From assembly GCF_030116705.1 (NCBI RefSeq), contig NZ_JAOTIK010000002.1:248001-312000 (forward strand): a DNA stretch of 64,000 bases. The letters run 5' to 3'. A program made the translations under genes and the position numbers. The notes below the pieces were generated by a model. It searched no databases. It had not been told where the DNA came from and saw only the letters and a list, made by a program, of their open reading frames with translations. Shown in pieces: positions 43,086 through 52,641 of this stretch (position 1 is the first letter of the stretch; each line of letters opens with the position of its first letter). This DNA comes from Streptomyces sp. ML-6 (GTDB lineage Bacteria; Actinomycetota; Actinomycetes; Streptomycetales; Streptomycetaceae).

Positions 43086-44513
43086 GCCCCGACGCCCCGG
43101 AGGACCGGCGGCACCGGGCACGGACAGTCCGAACCGCGCCAGGAGAACGACGGCCGCGGCCATGACCGCTCCGGTCGCCGCGAGCACCACGAGGGCGCTC
43201 TCGCCCGGCGTACCGCCTCCCTCCGGGGTGAAGGCGGCCAGCACTGCCGCGACAAGGCTGCTTCCCGCCGCGCCGCCCACCCAACGGGTCAGCGCGTTCG
43301 CGCTGTTGGCCATGCCGACCCGGGACGGGGGCACGAACTGGGCCAGCAGCGCCGGGAGCGCGGCGTACCCCAGGCTCACCATCACCCCGATGGTGAAGCT
43401 GGAGGCCACCACCTGCCAGGGCCGGTCGTGGGCCAGGGCCAGGACGGCGAAGCCCACGATGCCCGTGAGGCCGGATACGACGAGGGTGGCGCGGCTGCCG
43501 AAACGGACGACCAGCCGGCCGCCGACCGGCGCGGCGAGCACGGCCGCGACGGCGCACGGCAGCAGGTAGACCGACGCGGTGGTCAGCGCGGAAGCGCCGA
43601 AGCCGTAGCCCGAGGACTCCGGTGCACTGCGCACGAGGTGGCTCAGTACCAACGAGGAGAGGTACATGGCGGCGCCGACCAGCGCGGACACCAGGTTCGC
43701 GATCATGATCGGTCGGCGACGCAGCAGTTCCGTGTCCAGCAGGGGGTCGCGGTGGCGGTTCTCCGCCCGCAGGAAGAGCCGGAACGTCACCACCGCGCCG
43801 ACGGCCATCGCGACGACCGGTGCCGAGGTCCAGCCCCAGGCGGTCCCCTGTGACAACGGCAGCATCACCAGCACCAGGGCCGTGCCCAGCAGAGTGGCTC
43901 CCGTGACATCCACCCGTCCGGTGCCGACGGCTGCCTCCCGCCGGGGCACGAACAGGACCACCAGGAGCAGCGAGACCGTTCCGAGCGCGGCGCAGAGCCA
44001 GAACAGCACCCGGTAATCGGGTTCGACCCGGTTCAGCACACCGGCGATCACCGGCCCGAGCCCGCCGCCCACGGCGAGCGTTCCGGACATCAGCGCCATG
44101 GCGGAGGTGCGGCGCTCCCCTGCCACCTCGCGGTACAGCACCGTGATGGCCAGGGGGAACACCGCTCCTGTCGCGCCCTGAAGCGTGCGGCCGAGCATCA
44201 GCAGCCAGATGGACGGGGCGAGGGCGGACAGCACCGCGCCGGCGGTGAGCACCGCCAGGCACCACAACAGCACCCTGCGGCCACCGCGCAGATCGGCGAG
44301 CCGGCCGAACACCGGGACGGTGACGGCCGACATCAACAGGCCTGCCGTGACCGACCAGTTGGCCGTGCTGACGGAGACATTCAGCTGTTGCGCGATGTTG
44401 GGCAGGACCGGCACGACGACGGCCGGCATCGCCCCGGCGACCACGCCGGCGAAACACAGGGCGAACAGCAGGCGCCCGTAAGGGGCGGGTGGTTGGTCCA
44501 CAGGGCTTGGCAT
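43065..44513 (-). CDS. MFS efflux transporter (DHA2-like)
   Basis: The 482-residue permease has about fourteen hydrophobic helices. It carries the motif A region GRLADLRGGRRV and the motif C-like GGGLGPVIAGVL of drug:proton antiporters. It exports small molecules using the proton gradient. ATG 44513 is chosen as the family-consistent start with the first helix 15 residues later; the longer frame is in the promoter region. It is convergent with the TetR gene and divergent from the ring-hydroxylation operon, so it may export toxic catechols or the aromatic substrate. Confidence 0.88.
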   Translation of the reverse strand: MPSPVDQPPAPYGRLLFALCFAGVVAGAMPAVVVPVLPNIAQQLNVSVSTANWSVTAGLLMSAVTVPVFGRLADLRGGRRVLLWCLAVLTAGAVLSALAPSIWLLMLGRTLQGATGAVFPLAITVLYREVAGERRTSAMALMSGTLAVGGGLGPVIAGVLNRVEPDYRVLFWLCAALGTVSLLLVVLFVPRREAAVGTGRVDVTGATLLGTALVLVMLPLSQGTAWGWTSAPVVAMAVGAVVTFRLFLRAENRHRDPLLDTELLRRRPIMIANLVSALVGAAMYLSSLVLSHLVRSAPESSGYGFGASALTTASVYLLPCAVAAVLAAPVGGRLVVRFGSRATLVVSGLTGIVGFAVLALAHDRPWQVVASSFTIGVMVSLGYAALPALLAQFVPPSRVGMANSANALTRWVGGAAGSSLVAAVLAAFTPEGGGTPGESALVVLAATGAVMAAAVVLLARFGLSVPGAAGPPGRRGSGGGRH

Positions 44514-44905
44514 GGCGGCACCGTAGCCAGCGGCCGTCGCGGCGAGGGGCCGCTGTTCCGATGGCCGGGACACCCCCCGTCCGGCCGCGTACCGGAGGCG
44601 ACTGATCCCGCATTCGGCGATGCGGATGCGGTGGTGTTCCGGCCACCGGAACGATCCTCCCCGCGCGAGGTCCCGCAGGCCGAGACTCACCCTCGGTGGA
44701 GGCGATCACGGTGACGCTCCGTGGCTCTCATCGCGGTCGTCTCCACCGTACGGGCTGACGGCAGCGCACCTTTCCCGCACCCGCGCGTCCCCGCCGGGCC
44801 CGCCGCGGTGACGGAGCCCTCCGGCTTCGTCCCCGGGTCCGGGCGGCTGGTGGCCCCGGGCCGTTCCGTGGGCACCAAGGTGACTCAATCAATGGAGCAA
44901 GACTC
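44514..44905. promoter_or_regulatory. Divergent promoter region of the ring-cleavage operon
   Basis: About 390 bases separate the divergent MFS gene and the hydrolase gene. No gene is seen. The right end (GTGACTCAATCAATGGAGC) contains the operon's ribosome binding site GGAGC. I found no copy of the palindrome at 41589 here, so the regulator that binds is not evident. Confidence 0.4.
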
Positions 44906-45751
44906 ATGGGCAACTCGATCGTCACATCCGATGTGAGAGCAGGACAGCACAGCATCCGGCTCAACCGGGCCGGGGAGGGCAACGCGGATGCCGTTCTCTT
45001 CCTGCACGGCTCGGGCCCCGGCGCCACCGGTATGTCCAACTTCAGCGGCACCATCCCGGCATTCGCCGATTCCTACGACTGCCTGGTCATCGACGAGGTC
45101 GGCTGGGGCGACTCCAGCCACCCGGACACACCGCCCGGCGCCCGCATCCGGCAGAACGTCGAGGCCGTGCTGGAACTGCTCGACGAGCTCGACCTCGACC
45201 GGGTCCATCTGGTCGGCAACTCGATGGGCGGCGCCCTCGCCCTGCACCTGCTGGCCCGTGCCCCGGAGCGCTTCGGCAAGGCGGTACTGATGGGAGCCGC
45301 GGGCGCCGGGAACATGACCGGGCCGACCCCGGCGATGATGCGGCTGATCAACTTCTACGACGACCCGACACCCCGGGCCATGGCCGAACTGATCTCCTTC
45401 ATGCTCCACGACCCCGACCTGTTCGGCGACCGGCTCGGAACCATCGCCGAGGAGCGACTGGCGGTGGCGGTGCGCCCGGAGGTGGAGCGTTCCCACCGGC
45501 AGACGTTCACGATGGCGCCCGGCACGGGCCCCGGCCTCCCCGAGATCGCCCTGAACCGCATTCCCCACGACGTGCTGCTGGTGCACGGGCGGGAGGACGT
45601 GATCGTCCCGCCGGAGGGAAGCGAGTGGTTCGCGCGCCGTATCCCCAACGCCCGTCTGCACCTGATCCCGCACTGCGGGCACTGGGCGCAGATCGAGCAG
45701 GCCGCCCACTTCAACGCCGTGACCCGTTCGTTCCTCGCCGGACAGCTGTAG
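44906..45751 (+). CDS. Meta-cleavage product hydrolase (BphD/HsaD-like)
   Basis: The 281-residue alpha/beta hydrolase has the family motif HGSGPGA (34-40) and a catalytic triad Ser106 in GNSMGG, Asp231 in GREDVIVP and His259 in HCGHW. These enzymes cleave the C-C bond of 2-hydroxy-6-oxo-dienoates made by extradiol cleavage, giving 2-hydroxypenta-2,4-dienoate and an acid. It is the first gene of the operon, 29 bases before the extradiol dioxygenase. GGAGC precedes the ATG. Confidence 0.9.
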   Translation: MGNSIVTSDVRAGQHSIRLNRAGEGNADAVLFLHGSGPGATGMSNFSGTIPAFADSYDCLVIDEVGWGDSSHPDTPPGARIRQNVEAVLELLDELDLDRVHLVGNSMGGALALHLLARAPERFGKAVLMGAAGAGNMTGPTPAMMRLINFYDDPTPRAMAELISFMLHDPDLFGDRLGTIAEERLAVAVRPEVERSHRQTFTMAPGTGPGLPEIALNRIPHDVLLVHGREDVIVPPEGSEWFARRIPNARLHLIPHCGHWAQIEQAAHFNAVTRSFLAGQL

Positions 45752-45780
45752 CCGGCCGATACCCGACGGAGAGAAGAATC

Positions 45781-46686
45781 ATGAGCACCGTGAGTGCACT
45801 GGGCTATGTCGTCGTGCAGGGCCCCCTGGAGGAGTGGAAGCAGTTCGGCACGGAGGTGCTGGGGCTTCAGCTGGGCCGGTCGCCGGACCCGGACACCCTC
45901 TTCTTCAAGAACGACAGCCGGTCCTGGCGGCTGGCGGTGGAGGCCGGTGCACCCGCCGGCCCGGAATCCCTCGTCGCGCTCGGCCTGGAGGTCAGGTCGC
46001 GGGAGGAACTGGACCGGTTGGCGGAGACGCTGCGCTCGCGCGGCGTGGAGGTGCGCGAGGACGCGGCCCTGGCCGAGCGCCGCCGGGTCCGCCAGTTGGT
46101 CACCTTCCGCGACGGCTGCGGCAACCGTGTCGAGGCGTACTGGGGAGCGACCGTCGACAGGGCCGGTTTCTCCTCCCCCCGCGGGGTCACCTTCGTCGCC
46201 GGGGAGACCGAGTACGGCGAGATCGGGATCGGGCACGCCTTCCTGCTGGCCGAAGACGTGGCGAAGGCCGCCGCCTTCTACCTGGACAACCTCGGGTTCC
46301 GGCTCTCCGACACGATCTCCTTCGGCCCGCAGTCCGCGCACTTCCTGCACTGCAATCCCCGCCACCACTCGGTCGCGTTCGCCGCGCTGGAGGGCGCGCC
46401 GGCCGCGGGCATCGGCCATCTGATGCTGGAGGTCACGACCCTGGACGCGGTGGGCCGGGCGATGGACGCGGTCAACCGGGCGGACGCCCCCGTGCCGATC
46501 ACTCTCGGGGAGCACTCCAACGACCGCATGACGTCCTTCTACGTGCGCACGCCCTCCGGGTTCGACATCGAGTACGGCTGGAACGGCCGTGTCATCGACG
46601 ACCGGGACTGGACCGTGAGTCACTACGAGACGACCAGCAACTGGGGCCACCGTTTCAGCGCCCCGCCCGCTCCCCCGGCCGCCTGA
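45781..46686 (+). CDS. Type I extradiol ring-cleavage dioxygenase
   Basis: The 301-residue vicinal-oxygen-chelate protein has two tandem modules. The C-terminal active module has Fe(II) ligands His152 (GIGHAFL), His213 (GIGHLML) and Glu264 (FDIEYG), and His198-region and Tyr254 residues of the active site. It matches 2,3-dihydroxybiphenyl-type dioxygenases in length and order. It opens the catechol-like diol next to a hydroxyl, and the product goes to the upstream-encoded hydrolase. ATG 45781 follows GGAGAGAAG. Confidence 0.92.
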   Translation: MSTVSALGYVVVQGPLEEWKQFGTEVLGLQLGRSPDPDTLFFKNDSRSWRLAVEAGAPAGPESLVALGLEVRSREELDRLAETLRSRGVEVREDAALAERRRVRQLVTFRDGCGNRVEAYWGATVDRAGFSSPRGVTFVAGETEYGEIGIGHAFLLAEDVAKAAAFYLDNLGFRLSDTISFGPQSAHFLHCNPRHHSVAFAALEGAPAAGIGHLMLEVTTLDAVGRAMDAVNRADAPVPITLGEHSNDRMTSFYVRTPSGFDIEYGWNGRVIDDRDWTVSHYETTSNWGHRFSAPPAPPAA

Positions 46687-46706
46687 CAGCTGCGAAAGGT
46701 ATCGTC

Positions 46707-48035
46707 ATGTTGGATATCGGCAAGCTGGTCCAGCCCGACAAGGGGCTGATCCACCCCAGCATCTACACCGACCCCGAGGTCTACGAGGCCGAGCTGGAGC
46801 ATGTCTTCGCCCGCAGCTGGCTCTTCCTGGCACACGACAGCCAGCTGCCCGGGCCCGGCAGTTTCATACAGACGTACATGGCCGAGGACCCGGTGCTGGT
46901 GGTTCGCCAGCGCGACGGTTCGGTCAAGGCGTTCCTCAACCAGTGCCGCCATCGCGGAATGCGCATCTGCCGCAGCGACGAAGGCGTGGCCAGGGCGTTC
47001 ACCTGCACCTATCACGGCTGGGCGTACAACCTGGCGGGCGAGCTCGTGAACGTACCGATGCAGGAGCGCGCCTACCACAACGAGATCGACAAGTCGAAGT
47101 GGGGCCCGCGGCGGGTTCCGCGGGTGCACAACCACAAGGGCTTCTACTTCGGTACGTGGGACGAGGACGCGCCCTCCTTCGAGGAGTACCTGGGCGACAT
47201 GGCGTGGCAGCTCGACGCCATGGCCGACCGGTACGACGAGGGCATCACCCTGATCCCCGGCGCCACCAAGTGGGTCATCGACTGCAACTGGAAGTTCGCC
47301 GCCGAACAGTTCGGCAGCGACATGTACCACGTGCCGTCCTCCCACACGTCCGCCCTGGTGGCTCTCATCGAGGACCCGCAGCAACTCGCCCAGCTGCACG
47401 AGATGAACCTGACCGTGCCGGGCCGTCAGTTCTCCGGCAACGGTCACGGCTCGGGGTTCGCCGTGCGGCCCGACATCATCCCCTCCCAGTCGGGGCCCGA
47501 GTTCGACGCCTGGCTCGACACCCACCGCGAAGAGATCCATCGCCGCGGCGGCGAACAGCGTGCCCTCGCCGCGAACGGTCACAACACCGTCTTCCCCAAC
47601 TTCTCGTGGCTCGACATCAACAACACCATGCGGGTCTGGCATCCGCGCGGACCGGGGCAGATCGAGGTGTGGGCCTGGACCTTCGTCCCCAAGGGCGCAC
47701 CGGAGAAGGTCCGCGAAGAAATCCGGACCAGCACCATCCGGTCCTTCAGCCCCGCCGGGGTCTTCGAGACCGACGACGGTGAGAACTGGACGGAGATCCA
47801 GCAGGTCCTGCGTGGTCACATGGCCCGCAAGTCGCTCTTCAACGCCCAGATGGGCCTGGGCCATGAGGAGCAGGGCGTGGACGGCACCTCCGTCCGGGTC
47901 ACCGAGGACATGTACACCGAGATGGCTGCCCGCGGCATGTACCAGCGCTGGGCCGACCTCATGTCCGGCCTGTCCTGGCAGCAGATCGCCGAGCTCGACC
48001 GGAACAGGCAGCAGCAGGAGGTGCACACGGCATGA
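46707..48035 (+). CDS. Rieske ring-hydroxylating dioxygenase, alpha subunit
   Basis: The 442-residue subunit has a Rieske [2Fe-2S] motif Cys80-x-His82 ... Cys100-x2-His103. The mononuclear iron site has His208 and His213 in DMYHVPSSH, with Asp205 as the inter-subunit bridge. It inserts both atoms of O2 into an aromatic ring to give a cis-dihydrodiol. It works with the beta subunit, Rieske ferredoxin and reductase encoded next. The substrate range cannot be read; the alignment type is that of biphenyl/cumate-like alpha subunits. GAAAGG precedes the ATG. Confidence 0.94.
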   Translation: MLDIGKLVQPDKGLIHPSIYTDPEVYEAELEHVFARSWLFLAHDSQLPGPGSFIQTYMAEDPVLVVRQRDGSVKAFLNQCRHRGMRICRSDEGVARAFTCTYHGWAYNLAGELVNVPMQERAYHNEIDKSKWGPRRVPRVHNHKGFYFGTWDEDAPSFEEYLGDMAWQLDAMADRYDEGITLIPGATKWVIDCNWKFAAEQFGSDMYHVPSSHTSALVALIEDPQQLAQLHEMNLTVPGRQFSGNGHGSGFAVRPDIIPSQSGPEFDAWLDTHREEIHRRGGEQRALAANGHNTVFPNFSWLDINNTMRVWHPRGPGQIEVWAWTFVPKGAPEKVREEIRTSTIRSFSPAGVFETDDGENWTEIQQVLRGHMARKSLFNAQMGLGHEEQGVDGTSVRVTEDMYTEMAARGMYQRWADLMSGLSWQQIAELDRNRQQQEVHTA

Positions 48036-48571
48036 CCACCGCATCCGACACCCGCACGCCCGTCGACCCGACGACCCAGCACCGGATCGAGCAGTTCCTG
48101 TACCGGGAGGCCGAACTCCTCGACGACCAGCGGTTCCAGGAGTGGCTGGAGCTGTTCAGCGAGGACGTGCACTACTGGCTGCCGACCCGGGTGACCCGGA
48201 CCGTCCGCGAGCGGAGCCTCGAAGTCGCGGGCCCGGACGGCGCGGCTTTCTTCGACGACGACAAGACGTTTCTGAGGGGGCGGGTGCGCCGTCTCACGTC
48301 AGGCCAGTCATGGTCGGAGGAACCGCCGTCCAGGACCCGCCGGCTGATCACCAACATCCGTCCCGTGGAGCTGGCCGACGGCACCTTCGAGGTACGGGTC
48401 AACTTCCATGTCCTGCGCAGCAGGGCGGAACGCCACCACGACACCTTCTTCGGCGAGCGGACCGATCTGCTGCGCCGGCTCCCGGACGAACCGGGATTCC
48501 AGGTGGCCCGCCGCAAGATCGTGCTGGACACCACTACCCTGCTGGCCCCGAGCATAAGTGTCTTCCTGTGA
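48032..48571 (+). CDS. Rieske dioxygenase, beta subunit
   Basis: The 179-residue protein has the cystatin-like fold of ring-hydroxylating beta subunits, with the N-terminal FLYREAELLDDQRFQEWLEL motif and a C-terminal KIVLDTTTLLAPSISVFL strand set. It forms the alpha3beta3 oxygenase with the upstream alpha subunit, mainly structural. Its ATG overlaps the alpha stop (ATGA), giving equal translation. Confidence 0.93.
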   Translation: MTTASDTRTPVDPTTQHRIEQFLYREAELLDDQRFQEWLELFSEDVHYWLPTRVTRTVRERSLEVAGPDGAAFFDDDKTFLRGRVRRLTSGQSWSEEPPSRTRRLITNIRPVELADGTFEVRVNFHVLRSRAERHHDTFFGERTDLLRRLPDEPGFQVARRKIVLDTTTLLAPSISVFL

Positions 48572-48951
48572 GCGAACACCACACCACATCGTCGTGGATC
48601 CGCGCCTGCCGGGTCGACGAGATAGCCGACGAGCAGGCACTGCGACTGGACACCACACCCCCCGTGTCGGTGTTCCGGACGAACGGCGAGTTCTTCTGCG
48701 TCGACGACACCTGTACCCACGAGGACTTCTCGCTGGCCGAGGGCTGGGTGGAGGACTGCTCCGTCGAATGCCCCCTGCATCTCGCGAAGTTCTGCCTGCG
48801 CACCGGCGCGGCGCTCTCCACACCCGCCTACCGGCCGCTGCGGACCCACGAGGTGCGTGTGGACGGTGACGAGCTGTACGTACGCATCGAACAGCAGGAC
48901 CCGGCCCCTGCGGGTCCGAGCAGGACCGGGGGCCGCGATGGGCTGGCTTGA
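48568..48951 (+). CDS. Rieske [2Fe-2S] ferredoxin
   Basis: The 127-residue protein contains Cys49-x-His51 and Cys68-x2-His71, the complete Rieske cluster pair (CTH and CPLH), in a single small domain. It passes electrons from the reductase to the oxygenase alpha subunit. The GTG 48568 overlaps the beta-subunit stop (GTGA). The C-terminal 20 residues extend beyond the usual ferredoxin and overlap the start of the next gene. Confidence 0.93.
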   Translation: MSEHHTTSSWIRACRVDEIADEQALRLDTTPPVSVFRTNGEFFCVDDTCTHEDFSLAEGWVEDCSVECPLHLAKFCLRTGAALSTPAYRPLRTHEVRVDGDELYVRIEQQDPAPAGPSRTGGRDGLA

Positions 48952-49726
48952 TGGGACATCGGCCCTCGTCACCGGAGGCGCCAGTGGGCTCGGCCGGTCG
49001 ATAGTGGAGCGTTTCGTCGCCGAGGGCGCGCGCGTGGTCGTACTCGACCGGTCCGCGGAGCGGCTCGATCAACTGGGTGCCGACCTGGGCGACGCCGTCC
49101 GTACCACCAGGGGTGATGTCACCTCCTACGAGGACAACGCTCGCGCCTGCGCCCTCGCCGAGCGGGAGTTCGGCGGCCTGGACACCTTCGTCGCCAACGC
49201 CGGTCTGTGGGACTTCGGGCGGTCGCTGACCGGGACCCCCGTGGAAGAGCTGTCCCGCGGCTTCGACGAGTTGTTCGCGATCAACGTCAAGGGGTACCTG
49301 CTGGGGGCCAGGGCCGCCGCACCACTCCTGCGCACGTCGCGGGGGAGCATGATCTTCACTCTCTCCAGCGCCGCGCTCTTCCCCGGCCCCGGAGGAGGCC
49401 CGATCTACACGGCGGCCAAGCACGCGGCACTCGGTCTGCTCCGCCAGTTCGCCTACGAACTGGCGCCCGACGTCCGGGTGAACGGGGTGGCGCCCGGCGT
49501 TCTGGAGACCGGTATAAGCGGCCCGGAGTCGATGGGGCTGGCGGATTCCCACCTCGATCGGGTCCTGCCGCTCGAGGAGATCGTCAGCAAGGGCACGGCG
49601 CTCGGGGTCGTGGTCCGGCCCGAGGATGTGGTGGGGCCGTATGTGCTGCTCGCGTCGAAGGACTCGACGACCACCACGGGAACGGTGATCGACGTCAGCA
49701 GTGTCGGTGTCCCGCCCCGGCCCTGA
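48938..49726 (+). CDS. cis-Dihydrodiol dehydrogenase (SDR)
   Basis: The 262-residue SDR has TGGASGLG (about 12-19), NAGLW near 88-92 and the YTAAK motif near 153-157. The family is that of biphenyl dihydrodiol dehydrogenase BphB, which oxidises the cis-dihydrodiol to the catechol with NAD+. It is the last gene of the polycistron: its ATG lies in the ferredoxin tail (14-base overlap) and a strong hairpin follows its stop. Confidence 0.9.
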   Translation: MGWLDGTSALVTGGASGLGRSIVERFVAEGARVVVLDRSAERLDQLGADLGDAVRTTRGDVTSYEDNARACALAEREFGGLDTFVANAGLWDFGRSLTGTPVEELSRGFDELFAINVKGYLLGARAAAPLLRTSRGSMIFTLSSAALFPGPGGGPIYTAAKHAALGLLRQFAYELAPDVRVNGVAPGVLETGISGPESMGLADSHLDRVLPLEEIVSKGTALGVVVRPEDVVGPYVLLASKDSTTTTGTVIDVSSVGVPPRP

Positions 49727-49759
49727 ACCCGCGGGAAGGTGGTGACTGACCCACGCATC

Positions 49760-49788
49760 AGCCCGAGCGTCCGGCGGACGCTCGGGCT
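49760..49788. terminator. Hairpin terminator of the ring-cleavage operon
   Basis: AGCCCGAGCGTCC (49760-49772) pairs with GGACGCTCGGGCT (49776-49788) around a three-base loop, 34 bases after the dehydrogenase stop, followed by GTTTC. This should separate the ferredoxin reductase gene into its own transcript. Confidence 0.8.
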
Positions 49789-50050
49789 GTTTCGGATGGG
49801 GCGGGATGTGCTGCGCCCGTGAGGCCGCCCGGTTCCGCCGGGTGGTCGAGGGCCACGGCGACCTGCTCTCGCCCGGAGCCGCCCGAGGGGGGCGGCTCCG
49901 GGCCCGTGTGTCCGGCGTCATGTCCGCCACCCGCCCGCCGGGCCCGTAATCCGGCGTCCCGTCCACCGGAACACTTCCCCGCCCGGCCGGGAATCCGCTC
50001 CTAGCCTTGTCGGCGTCCGCCCAGTGGGGCGGGGAAGAGCGGAGGCACAA

Positions 50051-51289
50051 ATGGACGGTGCGGAACACCACCATGTCATTGTCGGAGGGAGCGCGGCCGG
50101 GATCGCGGCCGCCCTCTCGATGCGGCAGCACGGATTCGCCGGGCGCGTGACGGTCGTGGAGGCGGGCGGTGAACTTCCCTACGAACGGCCTCCGTTGTCC
50201 AAGGCCCTCTCCGGTGGAGAAGCGGGGTTCCTGCACCCCATCGCCCCTCGGGAGGTGTACGACGAGTACCGCGTCGATCTGCGCCTGGGCACGCGGGTCC
50301 ACGCCCTCGATCCGCAGCACCGGACCGTGGTGCTCGACAACGGCCAGGCGCTGCGTGCCGCCCGGGTGCTGTTGGCCACCGGAGTCGTCCCCCTCACCCT
50401 GTCGGTACCCGGCTCCGCCCTCTCCGGCATCGTCACCCTGCGCGACATACGGGACGCCCGGGCCCTGGCGGCACGGCTGAGCGGGGGCGGGCCGCTGGTC
50501 GTCGTGGGTGGTGGCTTCATCGGGCTGGAGGTGGCGGCGGTCGCCCGGGAGGCCGGGCTGGACGTCACCGTCGTCGAGATGGGCGCACAGCCGCTGGAAG
50601 GCCCGCTCGGCCCGGTGCTGGCGTCCCGGGTGACCGACATGCACGAACGGGCGGGTGTCACACTGCGTACCGGGGTGTCCGTGGTCGCCTTCACCGGCAC
50701 GGACACCGTCACCGGGGTCCGGTTGTCCACCGGGGAGGTGCTGCCGGCCGCGACCGTCGTGGTCGGCATCGGGGTGAGGCCCGACACCACCCTCGCGGAA
50801 CGCGCCGGAGTGCACTGCGACCGGGGCATCGTCGTCGACCAGCACTGCCACACCAGTGTTCCCTGGATACTTGCCGCCGGTGACGTCACGAATCAACCGA
50901 ACCCGTATCTGGCCGGTCGTGGCCGCATCGAGCACTGGGACAACGCCCAGAAGCAGGGTGCGGTGGCCGGAGCCGTCATGGCGGGCGTGCGCGAGAAGCA
51001 CACCGCGCTGCCGTACTTCTACTCCGAGCAGTTCGGCCGGACCATCCAGATGTACGGGCGGCCCGGGGCGGAGGACGAGTTCGTCCTCCGCGACGAGGAG
51101 GCGGACAACGGATTCCTCGGGTTCTGGACCCGCCGCGGCGTCCTGGTCGCCGCCGCCGGAATGAGCCGCCCCAGGGAACTGCGATCGGCGCGCACGCTGA
51201 TCGAGCGCCGTACACCTGTGGCCGTCGAGGCCCTGGTCTCCCCCGCCGCCGACCTGCGCGCACTGGCCAGGGTGCCCGCGACGCCCTGA
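50051..51289 (+). CDS. Ferredoxin reductase of the Rieske dioxygenase system
   Basis: The 412-residue FAD enzyme has the N-terminal dinucleotide motif VGGSAAGIAAALSMR, an NAD motif GGGFIGLEVAAVAREAG near 152-168 and an ILAAGDV FAD-binding motif near 275-281. It matches BphA4/CamA-type reductases that use NADH to reduce a Rieske or 2Fe-2S ferredoxin. It completes the electron chain for the upstream oxygenase, though it lies after a terminator and so may have its own promoter. ATG 50051 follows CGGAGG. Confidence 0.9.
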   Translation: MDGAEHHHVIVGGSAAGIAAALSMRQHGFAGRVTVVEAGGELPYERPPLSKALSGGEAGFLHPIAPREVYDEYRVDLRLGTRVHALDPQHRTVVLDNGQALRAARVLLATGVVPLTLSVPGSALSGIVTLRDIRDARALAARLSGGGPLVVVGGGFIGLEVAAVAREAGLDVTVVEMGAQPLEGPLGPVLASRVTDMHERAGVTLRTGVSVVAFTGTDTVTGVRLSTGEVLPAATVVVGIGVRPDTTLAERAGVHCDRGIVVDQHCHTSVPWILAAGDVTNQPNPYLAGRGRIEHWDNAQKQGAVAGAVMAGVREKHTALPYFYSEQFGRTIQMYGRPGAEDEFVLRDEEADNGFLGFWTRRGVLVAAAGMSRPRELRSARTLIERRTPVAVEALVSPAADLRALARVPATP

Positions 51290-51470
51290 GAGCCGTCCCG
51301 TCGCCCCTGATGGATCGGCGGGCGGCGGCGGGCGCGGTGCGGCGCGGCGCAGTACGGAGGGACGCCCGAGTGCCGGATGTGTTGGGGCGTCCCTCCACTC
51401 GTGACGCACCGCACCCCGTGGTGATCACCCGCAGAGCGGGGCGTGGGCCTTGGCCCCCGGCCGATCGCGT

Positions 51471-52130
51471 CTACTCGTCCTTCACCGTGAGGCCGATGAC
51501 CTCGGCCAGGGCCGGCGCCATGTCCAGGAGTTGCCAGGTACTGATCACCGCCCCCTTCAAGGCATCGATTCCGGAAGCGATGTGCAGCCCGGCCGCCCCT
51601 CGCAGGTCGACCTTGGTCATCTTGGCGTTGTCGAAGTGTGTCCGCTCCAGGGTGGAGCCGGGGAAGGTGACGTCGGTGAGCACGGCTCCGCCGAAGTCGA
51701 CGTCGCGCAGGAGGCAGTCCACGAACGAGACATTCCTCAGCTTGGCCAGGCGGGCGTTGACCGAATCGAACTTGCAGTTGTGGAAAGTGACCCGGTTCAG
51801 GTGGGAACCGGACAGCTCCGTGCCGGCGAGGACCACCTCGTCGCACTCGCTGTCCATCCAGGTGGTCTCCGCGAGGTCGGTCCCCACCATGCGCACGGTG
51901 CGCAGCCAGACGTCGTCGAACTGGGAACGCCGATAACGGCCACGAGTGAAAGTCACCGCGGAGAACGCGGACTCGGTGAAGCCGGAACTTCCGCCGTTCA
52001 CGTCCTCGAAATCGCAGCCGTCGAAGTGGAGCCACTCGTAGGTGCCCTCCCTTTCCATTCCCCCGGTGAACGGCGCAAGGCGGTGCGCGTACGGAAGCTC
52101 GACGAGTTCACGGGGACGGCGGGCTCGCAT
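51471..52130 (-). CDS. Pentapeptide-repeat protein
   Basis: The 219-residue protein is built of repeated A(D/N)LxX-like pentapeptides between about 35 and 185 (for example FDGCDFEDV, LAETTWMDS, LRDVDFGGAVLTDVTF), predicting a right-handed quadrilateral beta-helix. Some family members (MfpA, Qnr) mimic DNA and protect gyrase; most have unknown roles. It is monocistronic and convergent with the ferredoxin reductase gene. Confidence 0.85.
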   Translation of the reverse strand: MRARRPRELVELPYAHRLAPFTGGMEREGTYEWLHFDGCDFEDVNGGSSGFTESAFSAVTFTRGRYRRSQFDDVWLRTVRMVGTDLAETTWMDSECDEVVLAGTELSGSHLNRVTFHNCKFDSVNARLAKLRNVSFVDCLLRDVDFGGAVLTDVTFPGSTLERTHFDNAKMTKVDLRGAAGLHIASGIDALKGAVISTWQLLDMAPALAEVIGLTVKDE

Positions 52131-52641
52131 CAGGTTTCTCCAGGGACAGGGATCGAGTCGGCGGCTCAGGGCAGCAGGGGCTCACGCAGGCGCCATCGGG
52201 GTGGCTCGGGCGATGGGGCACACCATGTCTATCGCAGCTCTCAGTGCTTTGCTCAATCGCCGGGAGCCAGGAACCCGCCGCCCGAACAGGCGGCATCGCA
52301 CGGAAACCAGGCGGCCATAAGGGAAATATGACGCATGGCGCATCGCCTCCGCATGCCGGCGTCTGAGGGCAGGGGCGGCCGTGCGCGTCCACGAAACACC
52401 TCGAGAGGGCCAATTGACCTTTCCCGTAAGGTCGTTCACCTCCCCTTCGGGAGGCGGGCGCGTGTCGCTCGTCCCGGACAGCGAGTTCCGTGAAATTCAT
52501 TTTGCGCTCGGCGTGCTCATCGCCCGATCCCGCGAGTCGGCTGACGTCCGTTCTGGGCGAACCTCGTACTGGGCTCGCGCCCCGTTCACCGGGACGCACA
52601 GGGTCACCCTGTGTCCGTCGTCCGCGGTCGCGCCCGCCCGG
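52131..52641. other. Gene-poor spacer
   Basis: No recognisable gene. A plus-strand direct stretch near 52410-52430 (TTGACCTTTCCCGTAAGGTCG) contains a GACCTT/AAGGTC inverted repeat that could be a regulator site, but it has no obvious downstream gene on either strand. Confidence 0.35.

Noticed and set aside
48308..51409. 1033-codon minus-strand open frame across the ring-cleavage operon
   Set aside because: Antisense to at least four confirmed genes; no recognisable domains.
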